Notes under the pieces: model-generated | What the model was told of the DNA's origin: nothing | The model's input: only the letters and a program-made list of their open reading frames with translations | Database searches by the model: none | Made by a program: the position numbers and the translations under genes | Part shown: positions 53,261 to 62,046 of the stretch, one piece after another | How positions within the stretch are numbered: position 1 is the stretch's first letter | How the letters are laid out: every line of letters begins with the position of its first letter | DNA from: Hyphomonas sp. | Lineage (GTDB): Bacteria; Pseudomonadota; Alphaproteobacteria; Caulobacterales; Hyphomonadaceae | Direction of reading: 5' to 3' | DNA: 64,000 bases | NCBI GenBank assembly: GCA_016124495.1 | Contig: WGNP01000002.1 | Location: 1-64,000, forward strand

Positions 53261-53986
53261 TCAGAACGCGCGCCGCGCGGGCGGCGTCGCCTCGGGTCGC
53301 GCCTCCGGGAACGCCCGTGCCCGGATCTCCTCGGCGCGGGCCTCGCGGGCGAGCCGCTCCATCCGCTCGGCTTGCAACGCGCGGCCTTCCGCAATCATCA
53401 GCGCCTCGATCCCGGCAAGCTGCGCCGCCGTAAGGCCAAGGAGCTGGTTGCCTGCCTGCACAGCCGAAGTCTGGCCTTCGGCGCCTTGCGAGGCGGCAAG
53501 CGCGCTCTCGACCCGCGTACGTGTCTCTCCGAGCCTCGCGGCCGCCTGTGCCTCAGCCGCCATCGCCCGCGACAGGCTACGCCGGCTCTCTTCGGCCCAG
53601 CGGCCCGATTGGCTGAGCACGTCGCTGAGTGCGTAGGCCTCCCATGTCTCCGGATAGAGCGCTTCGATCTCGCCGCCGATGCGGGTGATGTCATGGCTGA
53701 GCCCCTCCCCGCGCCGGAACAGGGCTTCGGCTTCATCGATCGTGCGTGACAGGTCCGGCGAAAGCTGCAGGCGGCCGCGCGCCAGCATTTGCGCCTGCTG
53801 CTCGAGCGCCGCGATCTGATGCTCGATCTGCTCCAGCATCCGCGCCGCCGCGAGCAGGTTTTCGGCATGGTTCGAAGGATCGTGTACGACAATTTGCGCG
53901 GTTGCCGGAGGCGCTGCGAGGACAGTCATGGCAGGCGCGGACAGGCTGAGGAGGAGTACGTTCAGGATCGCGCTTCGGGTCTTCAT
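53261..53986 (-). CDS. trbJ: TrbJ/VirB5 conjugal transfer protein
   Basis: 241 residues. A cleavable signal peptide ('VLLLSLSAPAMTVLAAPPAT', predicted cut near ATA-Q) is followed by a long helical periplasmic protein: 'DPSNHAENLLAAARMLEQIE', 'HQIAALEQQAQMLARGRLQL', 'YPETWEAYALSDVLSQSGRW', 'GNQLLGLTAAQLAGIEALMI'. The 'NxAENxxxA...L.QIxxQI..L..QA' opening is typical of TrbJ. Members are minor pilus or mating-pair components. The start codon overlaps the trbE stop by four bases. Confidence 0.93.
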   Translation of the reverse strand: MKTRSAILNVLLLSLSAPAMTVLAAPPATAQIVVHDPSNHAENLLAAARMLEQIEHQIAALEQQAQMLARGRLQLSPDLSRTIDEAEALFRRGEGLSHDITRIGGEIEALYPETWEAYALSDVLSQSGRWAEESRRSLSRAMAAEAQAAARLGETRTRVESALAASQGAEGQTSAVQAGNQLLGLTAAQLAGIEALMIAEGRALQAERMERLAREARAEEIRARAFPEARPEATPPARRAF

Positions 53987-56526
53987 GCGGCGGCCTCCTT
54001 TGGGCGATCTGCGCTCTTGGACGATTGATCCGCAGGCGCATGGTCGTTCTGCGCGATAGATGTCAGGGCATCCTGCGCGGGTTGGTCTTCAGCGCCAGCA
54101 AGCGCTTCGAACCGGCCGATCGCATTTGCGGCTTCGGTGAGGCCCTTCGCGTTCAGCCAATGCCGCGCGAAGTTATCCGTCCCGTGCAGCGCGAGGACGC
54201 GGTCAATCAGGGCCTGGTCTTCGGGTTTGCCAGCGGCGGCAAAGGCGAGCGTCGCCGGGCCGAGCTCGAGTTCAATCCGGCGGCATCCGGCGCGCCCGGC
54301 CACGTAATAGTCGCGCTTCGGAATGGCGCCCGCGATCAGATTGATCTGGCGCTCATTGAGACCTGCCGCCTCGTAGAAGGTCCGCGTACCCGCCTCGCGC
54401 GCCCGGTCATTCGGCAGGAAGATCCGGGTCGGGCAGTTCTCCAGCACGGATGCTGCGATCGGAGATCGCGTGACGTCCGCCAGCGCCTGGCTTGCAAACA
54501 CGACGGCCACATTGCGCTTGCGCAGTGTCTTCAGCCAGGTCTCGATTTCGGAAGCAAAGGCCGTGTCCTTGAGATAGAGCCAAGCCTCGTCCAGCACGAG
54601 CAGGCTCGGGCGGCCGTCAAACCTCGCCTCAAGGCTTCGGAAGATCACCGGCAGCACGCTGCGCGCTGCGCGCGGCTGGCGCAGCAAGGCGCCAACCTCG
54701 AACGCCATTACATCCGCGTTGCTCCGGGGCTCGTGGTCCTGATCGAGCAGACCGCCGAGGCTGCCGGAATGCGTGAACGGCTGCAGCGCGCCGCGAAGGC
54801 CGGCGTCCTGCACGAACGCCGCCAGCAGCGACAGTGTCCGCTCACGCAGGGGACGAGCGGCCAGCAGCGTCAGCACCCGGCCAAGCTCAAGGCGCAGCTC
54901 CGGTGTCAGCGTCACGCCTTCGCCCGTGATCAGGTCGCAGAGCCAGCTCTCAGCCCAGGCACGCTCCGGTGGCTGATCAATGTCTGCGAGCGGCTGGAAC
55001 CCGGGCATGGATCCCACATCGTCCGCTTCCGGATCAAGTAAGACGCCGCCAAGCCCGAGCACCATCGCGCGGCAAGACCGGCCTGTATCAAATACGAAGA
55101 CCTGCGCAGTCTCATAGCGCATCCACTGCGCAATGAGCGCGGCGATCAGGACAGACTTGCCCGCGCCAGTCGGGCCGATCACCAGCGTATGCCCGGTGTC
55201 GCCAACATGCAGGTTGAGGCGGAACGGCGTCGCCCCGTCCGTCGCCGCCAGCATCAGCGGCGGCCCGCCAAGATGGGCGTTGCGGGCCTCGCCCGGCCAG
55301 ACCGCGCTAGTGGGAAGGAGATGGGCGAGGTTCGGCGCGAGCATCATCGGACGCCTCGCATCGGCATAGGCCTGCCCAGGCAGGCTGCCGAGCCAGGCGT
55401 CGACCGCATTGACGCTCTCAAGCTCCGTCACGAACCCGAGGGCGTCCGTCGTCTGACGGATCAGCCGGACTGCTTCATCCGCCGCCGCTTCGCTGTCCTC
55501 TGCAACGGTGATCGTCAGCGTGACATAACCCGCGCCGCACCCCTGACCCAGAAGGGTCTGCAGGGCCGCATCGGCATCGCTCGCCTGGGCGGCGGCATCA
55601 TTGTCCTGCAAGGCCGATTCTTCGCGGAAGAGCGCTTCTCTTAGAAGCGTCATCAGCCCCTTACGCTTCGAGAACCAGCGCCTGCGCGTGCGCTCGATCT
55701 CGCGGCGCGCCTCTTCCGGGGACAGCGCGAGGTAGCGCGTCACCCAGCGATAGGTGAGCGGCAGGCGGTTCAGCGCATCAAGGAGGCCAGGCTCGCTCGT
55801 ACTGCCGAAACTCCGAACCGAAAGGATCCGCAGATGATGCGATCCGAGTTTTGGCGCGAGGCCGCCGGTGAGCGGCGTGTCGATCAGCAGTTCAGCGAGG
55901 TGGAACGGTTTATCGGGAACCGCGACGCGGGGCAGCCTGCGATCAGAAATGCCATCATGCAGGAACCCCAGCGTTTCCGCATCGTCCAGCCAGCGCGCTT
56001 CCGGCATCAGCGGCTCCAGCGCCATCCGGAACTGATCGGTCTCCTCAGTGAACCGGGCAAGCATCGCCTGGTAGTCCGCTTTGGACGCTCCCGAGGCGCC
56101 GCCTTCGAACAGGAGGGATTCAAGGCGGGACTGTTTTTCTGGAGGCGGCAGGAAAGTCAGTGTCAGGAAATAATCCGTCTCAAACCGAGCACCCGCCGTC
56201 TCGAACAGGACGCGCCGCTCCTCATCGATTAGCCAGGCAAGCCCCTGCCCGAACACCGAGTCCGGATAGCCAGGCGCAGGGCGCCGGCGCGCCTCGGCAT
56301 GCAGGCACCAGCCGGAGCTGAACCGGCGCAGCGCGTTCGCGAGCCGCGCAGACGTGCCCATCAATTCGGTGAGCGAGGCCGAGTCGAGGTCAGGCCCGCG
56401 AAACGCCAGTGTGCGCTGGAACGCGCCGTCCTTGTTGAGCACGATCCCAGGCGCCACGAGCCCGGCCCAGAGCAGGTAGTCGCTGAGCCTGTGGCCGCGG
56501 CGGCGATAGGGGCTGAGGTCGAACAT
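53983..56526 (-). CDS. trbE: TrbE/VirB4 type IV secretion ATPase
   Basis: 847 residues, normal for the family. N-terminal 'HRLSDYLLWAGLVAPGIVLN' and 'GAFQRTLAFRGPDLDSASLT' match TrbE. The ATPase half holds Walker A 'LVIGPTGAGKSVLIAALIAQ' (about 440), 'VFVFDTGRSCRAMVLGLGGV' and Walker B 'SLLVLDEAWLYLKDTAFASE' (about 640), then 'RKRNVAVVFASQALADVTRS' and 'RIFLPNDRA'. It energises pilus assembly and substrate transfer at the inner membrane. The gene begins 6 bases after the trbD stop. Confidence 0.96.
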   Translation of the reverse strand: MFDLSPYRRRGHRLSDYLLWAGLVAPGIVLNKDGAFQRTLAFRGPDLDSASLTELMGTSARLANALRRFSSGWCLHAEARRRPAPGYPDSVFGQGLAWLIDEERRVLFETAGARFETDYFLTLTFLPPPEKQSRLESLLFEGGASGASKADYQAMLARFTEETDQFRMALEPLMPEARWLDDAETLGFLHDGISDRRLPRVAVPDKPFHLAELLIDTPLTGGLAPKLGSHHLRILSVRSFGSTSEPGLLDALNRLPLTYRWVTRYLALSPEEARREIERTRRRWFSKRKGLMTLLREALFREESALQDNDAAAQASDADAALQTLLGQGCGAGYVTLTITVAEDSEAAADEAVRLIRQTTDALGFVTELESVNAVDAWLGSLPGQAYADARRPMMLAPNLAHLLPTSAVWPGEARNAHLGGPPLMLAATDGATPFRLNLHVGDTGHTLVIGPTGAGKSVLIAALIAQWMRYETAQVFVFDTGRSCRAMVLGLGGVLLDPEADDVGSMPGFQPLADIDQPPERAWAESWLCDLITGEGVTLTPELRLELGRVLTLLAARPLRERTLSLLAAFVQDAGLRGALQPFTHSGSLGGLLDQDHEPRSNADVMAFEVGALLRQPRAARSVLPVIFRSLEARFDGRPSLLVLDEAWLYLKDTAFASEIETWLKTLRKRNVAVVFASQALADVTRSPIAASVLENCPTRIFLPNDRAREAGTRTFYEAAGLNERQINLIAGAIPKRDYYVAGRAGCRRIELELGPATLAFAAAGKPEDQALIDRVLALHGTDNFARHWLNAKGLTEAANAIGRFEALAGAEDQPAQDALTSIAQNDHAPADQSSKSADRPKEAAA

Positions 56527-56532
56527 CGTCTG

Positions 56533-56799
56533 TCAGGTCCCGAAATAAGTCGGCTTGGAAAGGTGACGCGGCCAGGTCTCGAGGAACCAGGGGTCCCGCG
56601 CCGCCGCCCAGGCCGCAGCCCCTTGGGCAATCGCCCAGAGCGGCAGGCCGATCATGGGCTGCTGGAGGCCGAATGCGATCGCCGCAGCGAGCGTTGCATT
56701 GAGGATTGCAAACTCTCGCGGCACGCCGCCGAGGAGGACGGGCCGCGTCAGCGATGTGTGAAGCGGGATCACATAACCCTCGGGCAGCGGCTCGGTCAT
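56533..56799 (-). CDS. trbD: TrbD/VirB3 small membrane protein
   Basis: 88 residues. The opening 'GYVIPLHTSLTRPVLLGGVP' is the TrbD signature; a hydrophobic region ('FAILNATLAAAIAFGLQQPM', then 'LPLWAIAQGAAAWAA') gives one hairpin of membrane helices, and the end 'DPWFLETWPRHLSKPTYF' is also typical. It is an inner-membrane partner of TrbE. It overlaps the trbC stop by one base. Confidence 0.94.
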   Translation of the reverse strand: MTEPLPEGYVIPLHTSLTRPVLLGGVPREFAILNATLAAAIAFGLQQPMIGLPLWAIAQGAAAWAAARDPWFLETWPRHLSKPTYFGT

Positions 56800-57131
56800 C
56801 AGAGCACCGCGCCGCCGGCAAAGCCAAAGAAGTCGAGGAAGAAGGACACGGCGGCGAACATGATCGCGATGCCGAGGCCAACGAACGCGAGCTTGCGCAC
56901 ACCGCCGCCACCTTCCGAGAACATGATCGCAATGCCCGCGAGCACGATACCGATCACCGCCGCCGCGCGCGCAACCGGACCTGTCACCGAATCGACGACC
57001 TGTTCGAGCGGCCCCTCCCAGGGCATGCCAGAGCCGGCTGCCAGTGCCGGCAAGGCAGGCAGAGCAGCGAACGCGGCAAGCGCGGCCACCTTCAGGGCGA
57101 GACGTCTCGCTGTATACGGATTAAAAGTCAT
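56799..57131 (-). CDS. trbC: TrbC/VirB2 pilin
   Basis: 110 residues. A long signal sequence ('LALKVAALAAFAALPALPAL') is followed by the mature pilin with two hydrophobic helices ('GPVARAAAVIGIVLAGIAIM' and 'KLAFVGLGIAIMFAAVSFFL') joined by a short glycine-rich loop (FSEGGGG). This is the standard VirB2/TrbC layout; the mature pilin may be cyclised as in other P-type systems. The ATG lies within the end of trbB with AAGGAG 6 bases upstream, an excellent ribosome site for a protein needed in many copies. Confidence 0.94.
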   Translation of the reverse strand: MTFNPYTARRLALKVAALAAFAALPALPALAAGSGMPWEGPLEQVVDSVTGPVARAAAVIGIVLAGIAIMFSEGGGGVRKLAFVGLGIAIMFAAVSFFLDFFGFAGGAVL

Positions 57132-58083
57132 GCCGGTCTCCTTTGGCTGGGCAGTCAGGGGTTTTGAGATCGAGGATTTGCGTGAGGCGCCGGCCAGACG
57201 GCGTACGCGCGATAAATGCGATGAGCGGAGCTGACGCCGCGATGAGGCGCTCAGGGCTCGCCGTTTGCGCCTCGAGGCAGAGATCCTCGAGCCGGCCCAG
57301 CGCGTCGCGCGCAGAGTTTGCGTGCAGTGTCAGCAGCCCGCCCGGATGACCGGTGTTCCACGCCTTCAGCACGTCAAGCGCGGCGCCGTCGCGGACTTCA
57401 CCGACAACAATACGGTCCGGCCTCAGACGCAGTGCGACCTGAACGAGGTCGCGCAGTGTGACTTTCGGCTCTGCGCGGTGGGTCAGGAGCTGGACAAAGT
57501 TATGACCCGAGACCTGAAGCTCGGGCGTGTCCTCCAGCACGACGAGACGGGAGGCCTTGAGGCACGGCTCTGCAAGGAGCGCGTTGAGGAGCGTCGTCTT
57601 GCCCGACCCTGCCCCGCCGGCGACGATGATGTTGCGCCGGGCAAGGAGCGCTTCGCGCAGGACGCGCACCTGGCCGCCATCGGCGATGCCCGCCTCGACA
57701 TAGTCCTCCAGCGTGTGGATGCGCGCCGGGCGCTGGCGGATCGCGAGGACCGGAGCGGGTGCGAGCGGCGGGAGCACGGCCTGCACGCGCGCGGCGCTCC
57801 CCGGCAGGCTTGCCGAGAGCAGCGGACGCTCGGGGCCGACCGTCTCGCCGACGGCATGGGCGAGGAGCCGGATCGCGGCGTCGCGGTCATGAACGGCCAT
57901 GTGCGCGCCCGTGGGTTTGAGCCCCTCCCCGGCCCTGTCGATCCAGACCGCGCCATCGGCATTGATCAGGATCTCGGCGACGGTTGGATCAGAGAGCGCC
58001 GCCGCGAGAACAGGCCCGAGCGCGCCGTCCAGGACGGACAGCCGCCGGAGCGCGGGGAGGGTCCGATCGGTCGTAGCGCTCAT
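57121..58083 (-). CDS. trbB: TrbB/VirB11 hexameric ATPase
   Basis: 320 residues. N-terminal domain ('LGPVLAAALSDPTVAEILIN', 'GAVWIDRAGEGLKPTG'), Walker A 'IIVAGGAGSGKTTLLNALLA' (about 155), Asp box 'LVVLEDTPELQVSGHNFVQL', Walker B 'RPDRIVVGEVRDGAALDVLK' and His box 'GHPGGLLTLHANSARDALGR'. All motifs of the GspE/VirB11 family are intact. It switches the machine between pilus assembly and DNA transfer. Its start overlaps the copG-like stop by four bases and its end overlaps trbC by 11. Confidence 0.96.
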   Translation of the reverse strand: MSATTDRTLPALRRLSVLDGALGPVLAAALSDPTVAEILINADGAVWIDRAGEGLKPTGAHMAVHDRDAAIRLLAHAVGETVGPERPLLSASLPGSAARVQAVLPPLAPAPVLAIRQRPARIHTLEDYVEAGIADGGQVRVLREALLARRNIIVAGGAGSGKTTLLNALLAEPCLKASRLVVLEDTPELQVSGHNFVQLLTHRAEPKVTLRDLVQVALRLRPDRIVVGEVRDGAALDVLKAWNTGHPGGLLTLHANSARDALGRLEDLCLEAQTASPERLIAASAPLIAFIARTPSGRRLTQILDLKTPDCPAKGDRHDF

Positions 58084-58538
58084 GACAACGGCGCCTCCGC
58101 ATCTGCGCCCGTCAGTGCGGGCTCGTCATCTTCGCCTTCAAGTCCGCGCAGGTGGACCGCACCGCCGCGCGAATAGGTCATCGCGGCGAGGTCAAGGAAC
58201 CGGTCGAGCCTTGCGTCCGCGCTAGCTGCAAGGCTTTCCGCAATCGCGTCATCGAGCGGCGGATTATGCTCAAGCCAGACCTGCACGAACGTCAGGATGA
58301 GTTCGCGCTGCAGCGCCTGCTCGCCGGACACCCTGAGAAGCTCCGCCTCGATCCGTCCAAGCTGGCGCTTGATGCTGTCATTGGCGGCGCGCGCCGGCCC
58401 GTCGTCGCCAGTCGCCAGCATTGCGCGCACGGCAGACGCGATGAAGGCTGATTCCGAGCGGCCCTGGCGTTCGGCAAGCTTCGAGACTTTGCGGGCAAGG
58501 TCCGGTTCAAGATAAGTACGAAGGCAAATCGATCCCAT
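58080..58538 (-). CDS. CopG-like ribbon-helix-helix protein between traG and trbB
   Basis: 152 residues. Residues 1-45 ('ICLRTYLEPDLARKVSKLAE', 'RQGRSESAFIASAVRAMLA') form a ribbon-helix-helix of the CopG type; the rest is helical ('IKRQLGRIEAELLRVSGEQA', 'LQRELILTFVQVWLEHNPPL') with an acidic tail. A gene of this kind is regularly found between traG and trbB in Tn4371-like and alphaproteobacterial trb modules and is thought to regulate transfer or assist the coupling protein. It starts 5 bases after the traG stop and overlaps trbB. Confidence 0.88.
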   Translation of the reverse strand: MGSICLRTYLEPDLARKVSKLAERQGRSESAFIASAVRAMLATGDDGPARAANDSIKRQLGRIEAELLRVSGEQALQRELILTFVQVWLEHNPPLDDAIAESLAASADARLDRFLDLAAMTYSRGGAVHLRGLEGEDDEPALTGADAEAPLS

Positions 58539-58543
58539 GATGG

Positions 58544-60514
58544 TTAGATCCCTGTTCGGCGGCGAGGACGCGGGCCCGCGAGCTCGGAGGCGGCTTTGGG
58601 CGGCGCGGGCCAGCCCGGCGGCGGTTTGAGACCGGCGAGTGCCTGCTCGGACACGCTCGGGCGCGCCGGCGAAAAGAGGTCGCCCTGCGGCGATGCAGGG
58701 GGCTCCGGCGCGCGCGCCCGGGCCGGCGCAGCCTGCCGGTTTGGCGTCGGCGCGGGCTGGACCCGGCCGACGGGCAGAACGCTCGCCCAGTCGTGACCTG
58801 TCGTCAGGCGTGTGCGCAGGTTTGAAGAGGAGCGCAGGCGCGCCGCAAATACAGGCTCTTCATCGAACCGGATCTTCTGGGTACGGAGCGGCTTTGCGCC
58901 CGTCACGAAAGTCAGCTGCTCTCCAGAGGCCAGTTGGCGCACATCGGCGGCGAGTAGCAGAGGCCGACTTTCTTCGCGCCAGGTGATGCTGCCCTTGCGG
59001 GCACCCAGGATAGGCCGCGGACGCTGCTCGCTATGCTGCGCGCGCACCTCGCGCGCCTCGCCGGCCATCTCGGCGATCTTCTTGGCCGTATCCATGTCGG
59101 CCGCTGCAAAGGCCGTCACGATCTGGCAGTTGTCGAGGATGACATTGTCCCGGCCATAGGCGCGCAGGATATGGTTCAGCGACTGGCAGACGAGATAGGC
59201 CTTGAGACCATAGCCCGCGAATGCGCCCATCGCTGTCTCGAAGAAGGGCATCTTTCCAAGCTGCGGGAACTCGTCGAGACAGAGGAGGAGCGTATGGCGT
59301 TTGCGCCGCCCATCGCTGCCATGAGCGAGATCCTCCATCTGGCTGCGCGCGAGCTGGTTGAGGAAAAGGCGCATCAGCGGCATCAGGCGCGCCGCATCAG
59401 ACGGCGGCGGCTGAAGGTAGAGCGTGACAGGCGCCTCGCCGCACATGAGGTCAGAGAGACGATAGTCAGACGTGGCGGTTTTTTCTGCGACCAGCGGATC
59501 GGCGAACAAGCCAAAGAAGCTTTCAGCCGTCGCCTTGAGGCCCGCCTGCAATCTCTCTTCGCCGGCGAGAAAGCTCACCGCGCCGTGCAGGACTTCCGGG
59601 TGCACTTCCGGCTCGCCGGTCACCGGGCTCACGCGGTGAAGCGTCGTGCGCATCTCCTCGGCCGTTGCCTTCAGATCACGAAGCTTCTCGCGCACGACGC
59701 CCAGCGACTTGCGGTGCAGGGGCTCGGTATAGAGAACGTGCAGGACTACGCCGGTCATGACCTGGCGCGCCGCCTTGTCCCAGAAATCCGAATGGCGCGC
59801 GTCGCCGGCCGGATCGGTGATGATCTCGACGATGTTCTGGACGTCGCGCACTTCGTTGACGCCCCGGCGCACCTCGAGGAGCGGGTTGAACGCAGCCGAT
59901 CCCGGCAAGGTCGGCGCAAAGCGGACGACCGGCCCGAGCGTTTCGCGGAAGCCCGCCGTGCCCGGAAACCCGTGGCGCGGGTCTCCGTCTGCAAGTTCGC
60001 CCTTTACATCAAGGACCAGAGCTGACCCGCCCCAGGCCAGCAGCGTCGGCACGATATGCCCCCTGCCTTTGCCCGAGCGCGAGGCCCCAATCAGCAGTTG
60101 ATGGCCCGGCCCGTCATGGCAAAGGATCTCGCCGTCCAGTTTGCCGAGGACGGTGCCACTCGGCGCAAGAAGGCCGGCTTCCTTCGCATCAGCAAATGTG
60201 CCCCAGGCGGCAGCGCCGAAGGGCTTGGTCTTGTTGCCGCGCCGCATGAGCAGCGCCGCAGGCAAGAGCGCGGCCATCAGTCCAGCGAAGAGGATGGCAT
60301 GGGCCAGTTCGAAGGGGTGCGGGAAATCCTCCGCAAAGGACGATGTCCAGCCGAGCACCGCCCACGGAGGATAGAGGATGACGTTGTCGGAGAGAGTAAG
60401 GCGGCTGCCGAGCGCCGGATGATGGTCGAATACGCCGGCGAGGAACTGCGTCGCCGCGCTCATGCCGATCATGAGGATCACGATGCAAGCTGTCGCAGCA
60501 ATGACGAAACGCAA
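58544..60514 (-). CDS. traG: TraG/VirD4 type IV coupling protein
   Basis: 656 residues. Two N-terminal membrane helices ('VIAATACIVILMIGMSAATQ' and 'LAHAILFAGLMAALLPAALL') are followed by the ATPase domain: Walker A 'LLIGASRSGKGRGHIVPTLL' (about 135), 'ALVLDVKGELADGDPRHGFP', Walker B 'TLLLCLDEFPQLGKMPFFET' (about 410) and 'GLKAYLVCQSLNHILRAYGR'. It recruits the relaxase-DNA complex to the channel. The C-terminal 90 residues are Pro/Ala-rich. The only usable start is a TTG at 60514. It is the first gene of the transfer operon. The cognate relaxase is not in the window. Confidence 0.95.
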   Translation of the reverse strand: MRFVIAATACIVILMIGMSAATQFLAGVFDHHPALGSRLTLSDNVILYPPWAVLGWTSSFAEDFPHPFELAHAILFAGLMAALLPAALLMRRGNKTKPFGAAAWGTFADAKEAGLLAPSGTVLGKLDGEILCHDGPGHQLLIGASRSGKGRGHIVPTLLAWGGSALVLDVKGELADGDPRHGFPGTAGFRETLGPVVRFAPTLPGSAAFNPLLEVRRGVNEVRDVQNIVEIITDPAGDARHSDFWDKAARQVMTGVVLHVLYTEPLHRKSLGVVREKLRDLKATAEEMRTTLHRVSPVTGEPEVHPEVLHGAVSFLAGEERLQAGLKATAESFFGLFADPLVAEKTATSDYRLSDLMCGEAPVTLYLQPPPSDAARLMPLMRLFLNQLARSQMEDLAHGSDGRRKRHTLLLCLDEFPQLGKMPFFETAMGAFAGYGLKAYLVCQSLNHILRAYGRDNVILDNCQIVTAFAAADMDTAKKIAEMAGEAREVRAQHSEQRPRPILGARKGSITWREESRPLLLAADVRQLASGEQLTFVTGAKPLRTQKIRFDEEPVFAARLRSSSNLRTRLTTGHDWASVLPVGRVQPAPTPNRQAAPARARAPEPPASPQGDLFSPARPSVSEQALAGLKPPPGWPAPPKAASELAGPRPRRRTGI

Positions 60515-60835
60515 GACCAGCCCCGGCTCAAACCATCCGGAAAAATGTCCGGACGCCCGGGTGCATCACCGCCGAGGAAACGGCTTGAAACCAGTCGCTA
60601 CACTTGGCGGGCGAGCAGCCGCAGAATGCACCAAGGAGGTCTGGTTCGCGAAAATCGCGATAATCCGATATCGGATTGGCGAAATAGTTGATCCGCTGAC
60701 GGATCTTTTGAGAAATACGCTGGACCCGCGCCGTCCGGTCGCAGGCTCAATGTGGCCCGCGTTAACCGTGAGGGATTCGCGTGACTGTGGAATTAGGCAT
60801 CCTGCCTTGTCTGCGCAAGTCGTGTAGGCCGCAGC
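60515..60835. promoter_or_regulatory. Promoter region of the transfer operon with palindromes
   Basis: No gene is present. A perfect 16-base palindrome, AATCCGATATCGGATT, occupies 60662-60677, directly preceded by two copies of TCGCGA spaced by three A's. A second inverted repeat, GATCCG-CTGA-CGGATC, lies at 60690-60705 and is followed on the plus strand by TTTT. These are the best candidates for control of traG transcription, about 150 bases upstream of its start; the second could also be a weak plus-strand terminator. Confidence 0.5.
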
Positions 60836-61378
60836 TCACGCGCCGCAGCTGGAGAGAAGTGGATGCGGGATGGCGCGCTTGACGACACGCGCCACAGGCC
60901 GAAGCTGCGCGCGCTCGATGAACTCGGCGTCCGGATCAAGCGATACCTTTAGCGCTGGCCAGTCGCCGGGGCTGCGCAGCGCGGCCTTGAGGGAAAGGTC
61001 AAACTCGCCAACGAATTCGACGGCTTCCATGACGACAGGCGTATCCGCAATGACGCGCTCAAATCTGTTTCGGGCGTCGCTCCGGTGCCGGGTCAGCGCG
61101 ATATCGATCCAGTAGACAGGCCAGGTCTGGAAAATCGACTCATCGAGTTCCGCCATGTATCGCAGGACCGCGCCGGACTCCTCGAGACGCCTCAGCCGAT
61201 GCAGCGTCCCGCTGTGCGAAAGCCGAATGCGCTGGGCAATGTCCTGTATCGAGTCGCGTGCGCCGGTCTGCAGAAGATGGAGGATCTTGAGATCTGTCAT
61301 GTCCAGACGTGCGCCCGACGGCGTGTAGAGAGGCTGCCCCTCAATCAAGACAACAGATTTTGGTCTATGGGCGGGCAT
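60836..61378 (-). CDS. Lrp/AsnC-family transcriptional regulator
   Basis: 180 residues. HTH 'MTDLKILHLLQTGARDSIQD', 'IAQRIRLSHSGTLHRLRRLE', 'ESGAVLRYMAELDE' is followed by a ligand-binding RAM-like domain ('YWIDIALTRHRSDARNRFER', 'PVVMEAVEFVGEFDLSLKAA'). Typical members begin at about the internal 'MTDLKILHLLQ'; this one has a 26-residue N-terminal extension from the ATG at 61378, so the real start could be 61300. It lies upstream of traG in the same direction and divergent from the mobile mystery pair. In this position it may control transfer, although it could be an ordinary metabolic regulator carried as cargo. Confidence 0.85.
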   Translation of the reverse strand: MPAHRPKSVVLIEGQPLYTPSGARLDMTDLKILHLLQTGARDSIQDIAQRIRLSHSGTLHRLRRLEESGAVLRYMAELDESIFQTWPVYWIDIALTRHRSDARNRFERVIADTPVVMEAVEFVGEFDLSLKAALRSPGDWPALKVSLDPDAEFIERAQLRPVARVVKRAIPHPLLSSCGA

Positions 61379-61477
61379 ACAGGCAACAATTGGCAGAATT
61401 CAGGAAGTTCCGATTTCCTATCGTAAACAGCTTAAGTAACACCTAAGCGGGAAAATTCTCTTTTCGAACGGCTATCG

Positions 61478-61537
61478 TCGATCAATAGTGATTTATATTA
61501 TCCGCTATAATCGATCAATTTATGGACTTTTGATCGA
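61478..61537. promoter_or_regulatory. Triple TCGATCAA operator before the mobile mystery pair
   Basis: TCGATCAA occurs at 61478-61485 and 61511-61518 and inverted (TTGATCGA) at 61530-61537. The last two form an inverted repeat with an 11-base spacer, and TATAAT at 61506-61511 abuts the second copy. The placement over a promoter 36 bases before the HTH gene suggests autoregulation by that protein. Confidence 0.55.
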
Positions 61538-61572
61538 CTTTGGTGTATCAAAACGCTTGAAAAGGACTGATC

Positions 61573-62046
61573 ATGCCCGCTCGCTCATCTCCTCAAGCCC
61601 TCGCCCGGAAACACCTCGACAAGGCGTTGATCCCATACCGTATGGCGGCCGATCAGGCACGCCCGCCGAAAGGCTGGGTGCGGGCAATCCGTGACGCGCT
61701 CGGCATGACCAGCCGGCAGCTCGCCGCCCGTATGGAACTCTCACAGTCAACCATCACGGCGATGGAACAAGGAGAGGCTGCCGGAACCGTCACGCTCAAC
61801 ACGCTTCGTCAGGCCGCCGAGGCGCTCGATTGCCAGTTGGTCTACGCGCTGGTGCCCCGGTCCACGCTCGAGGAGACCGTACGACAGCGTGCCGACCTTG
61901 TGGCGAGGAGCCAACTGGCGCGCGTCCATCACACCATGCGCCTCGAAGACCAGGCGCTTCGCAGCGACGATCTCACCGCGGAGCTCGAACGCTTGACCGA
62001 CGCGGTTCTGATGGCAAAGGCAAGCCGCCTCTGGGAGCCCCTGTGA
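61573..62046 (+). CDS. Mobile mystery protein A (HTH antitoxin-like)
   Basis: 157 residues. 'PPKGWVRAIRDALGMTSRQL', 'AARMELSQSTITAMEQGEAA', 'GTVTLNTLRQAAEALDCQLV', 'YALVPRSTLEETVRQRA' is the XRE-type HTH and C-terminus of 'mobile mystery protein A', a family defined by constant pairing with a Fic-domain protein B on mobile elements. It probably represses its own operon and restrains the partner. The stop codon overlaps the next gene's GTG start (GTGA). AAAGGA lies about 8 bases before the ATG. Confidence 0.9.
   Translation: MPARSSPQALARKHLDKALIPYRMAADQARPPKGWVRAIRDALGMTSRQLAARMELSQSTITAMEQGEAAGTVTLNTLRQAAEALDCQLVYALVPRSTLEETVRQRADLVARSQLARVHHTMRLEDQALRSDDLTAELERLTDAVLMAKASRLWEPL

Noticed and set aside
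52250-53749. A 499-codon plus-strand frame, and another of 330 codons at 59033-60025, opposite the trb and traG genes.
   Set aside because: Their products are Arg/Ala/Gln-rich low-quality sequence; the opposite strand encodes complete TrbL, TrbJ and TraG.
61830-62042. An upstream extension of the Fic gene inside mobile mystery protein A.
   Set aside because: The extra residues are Arg/Pro-rich and overlap gene A in another frame; the GTG at 62043 gives the family's usual start.
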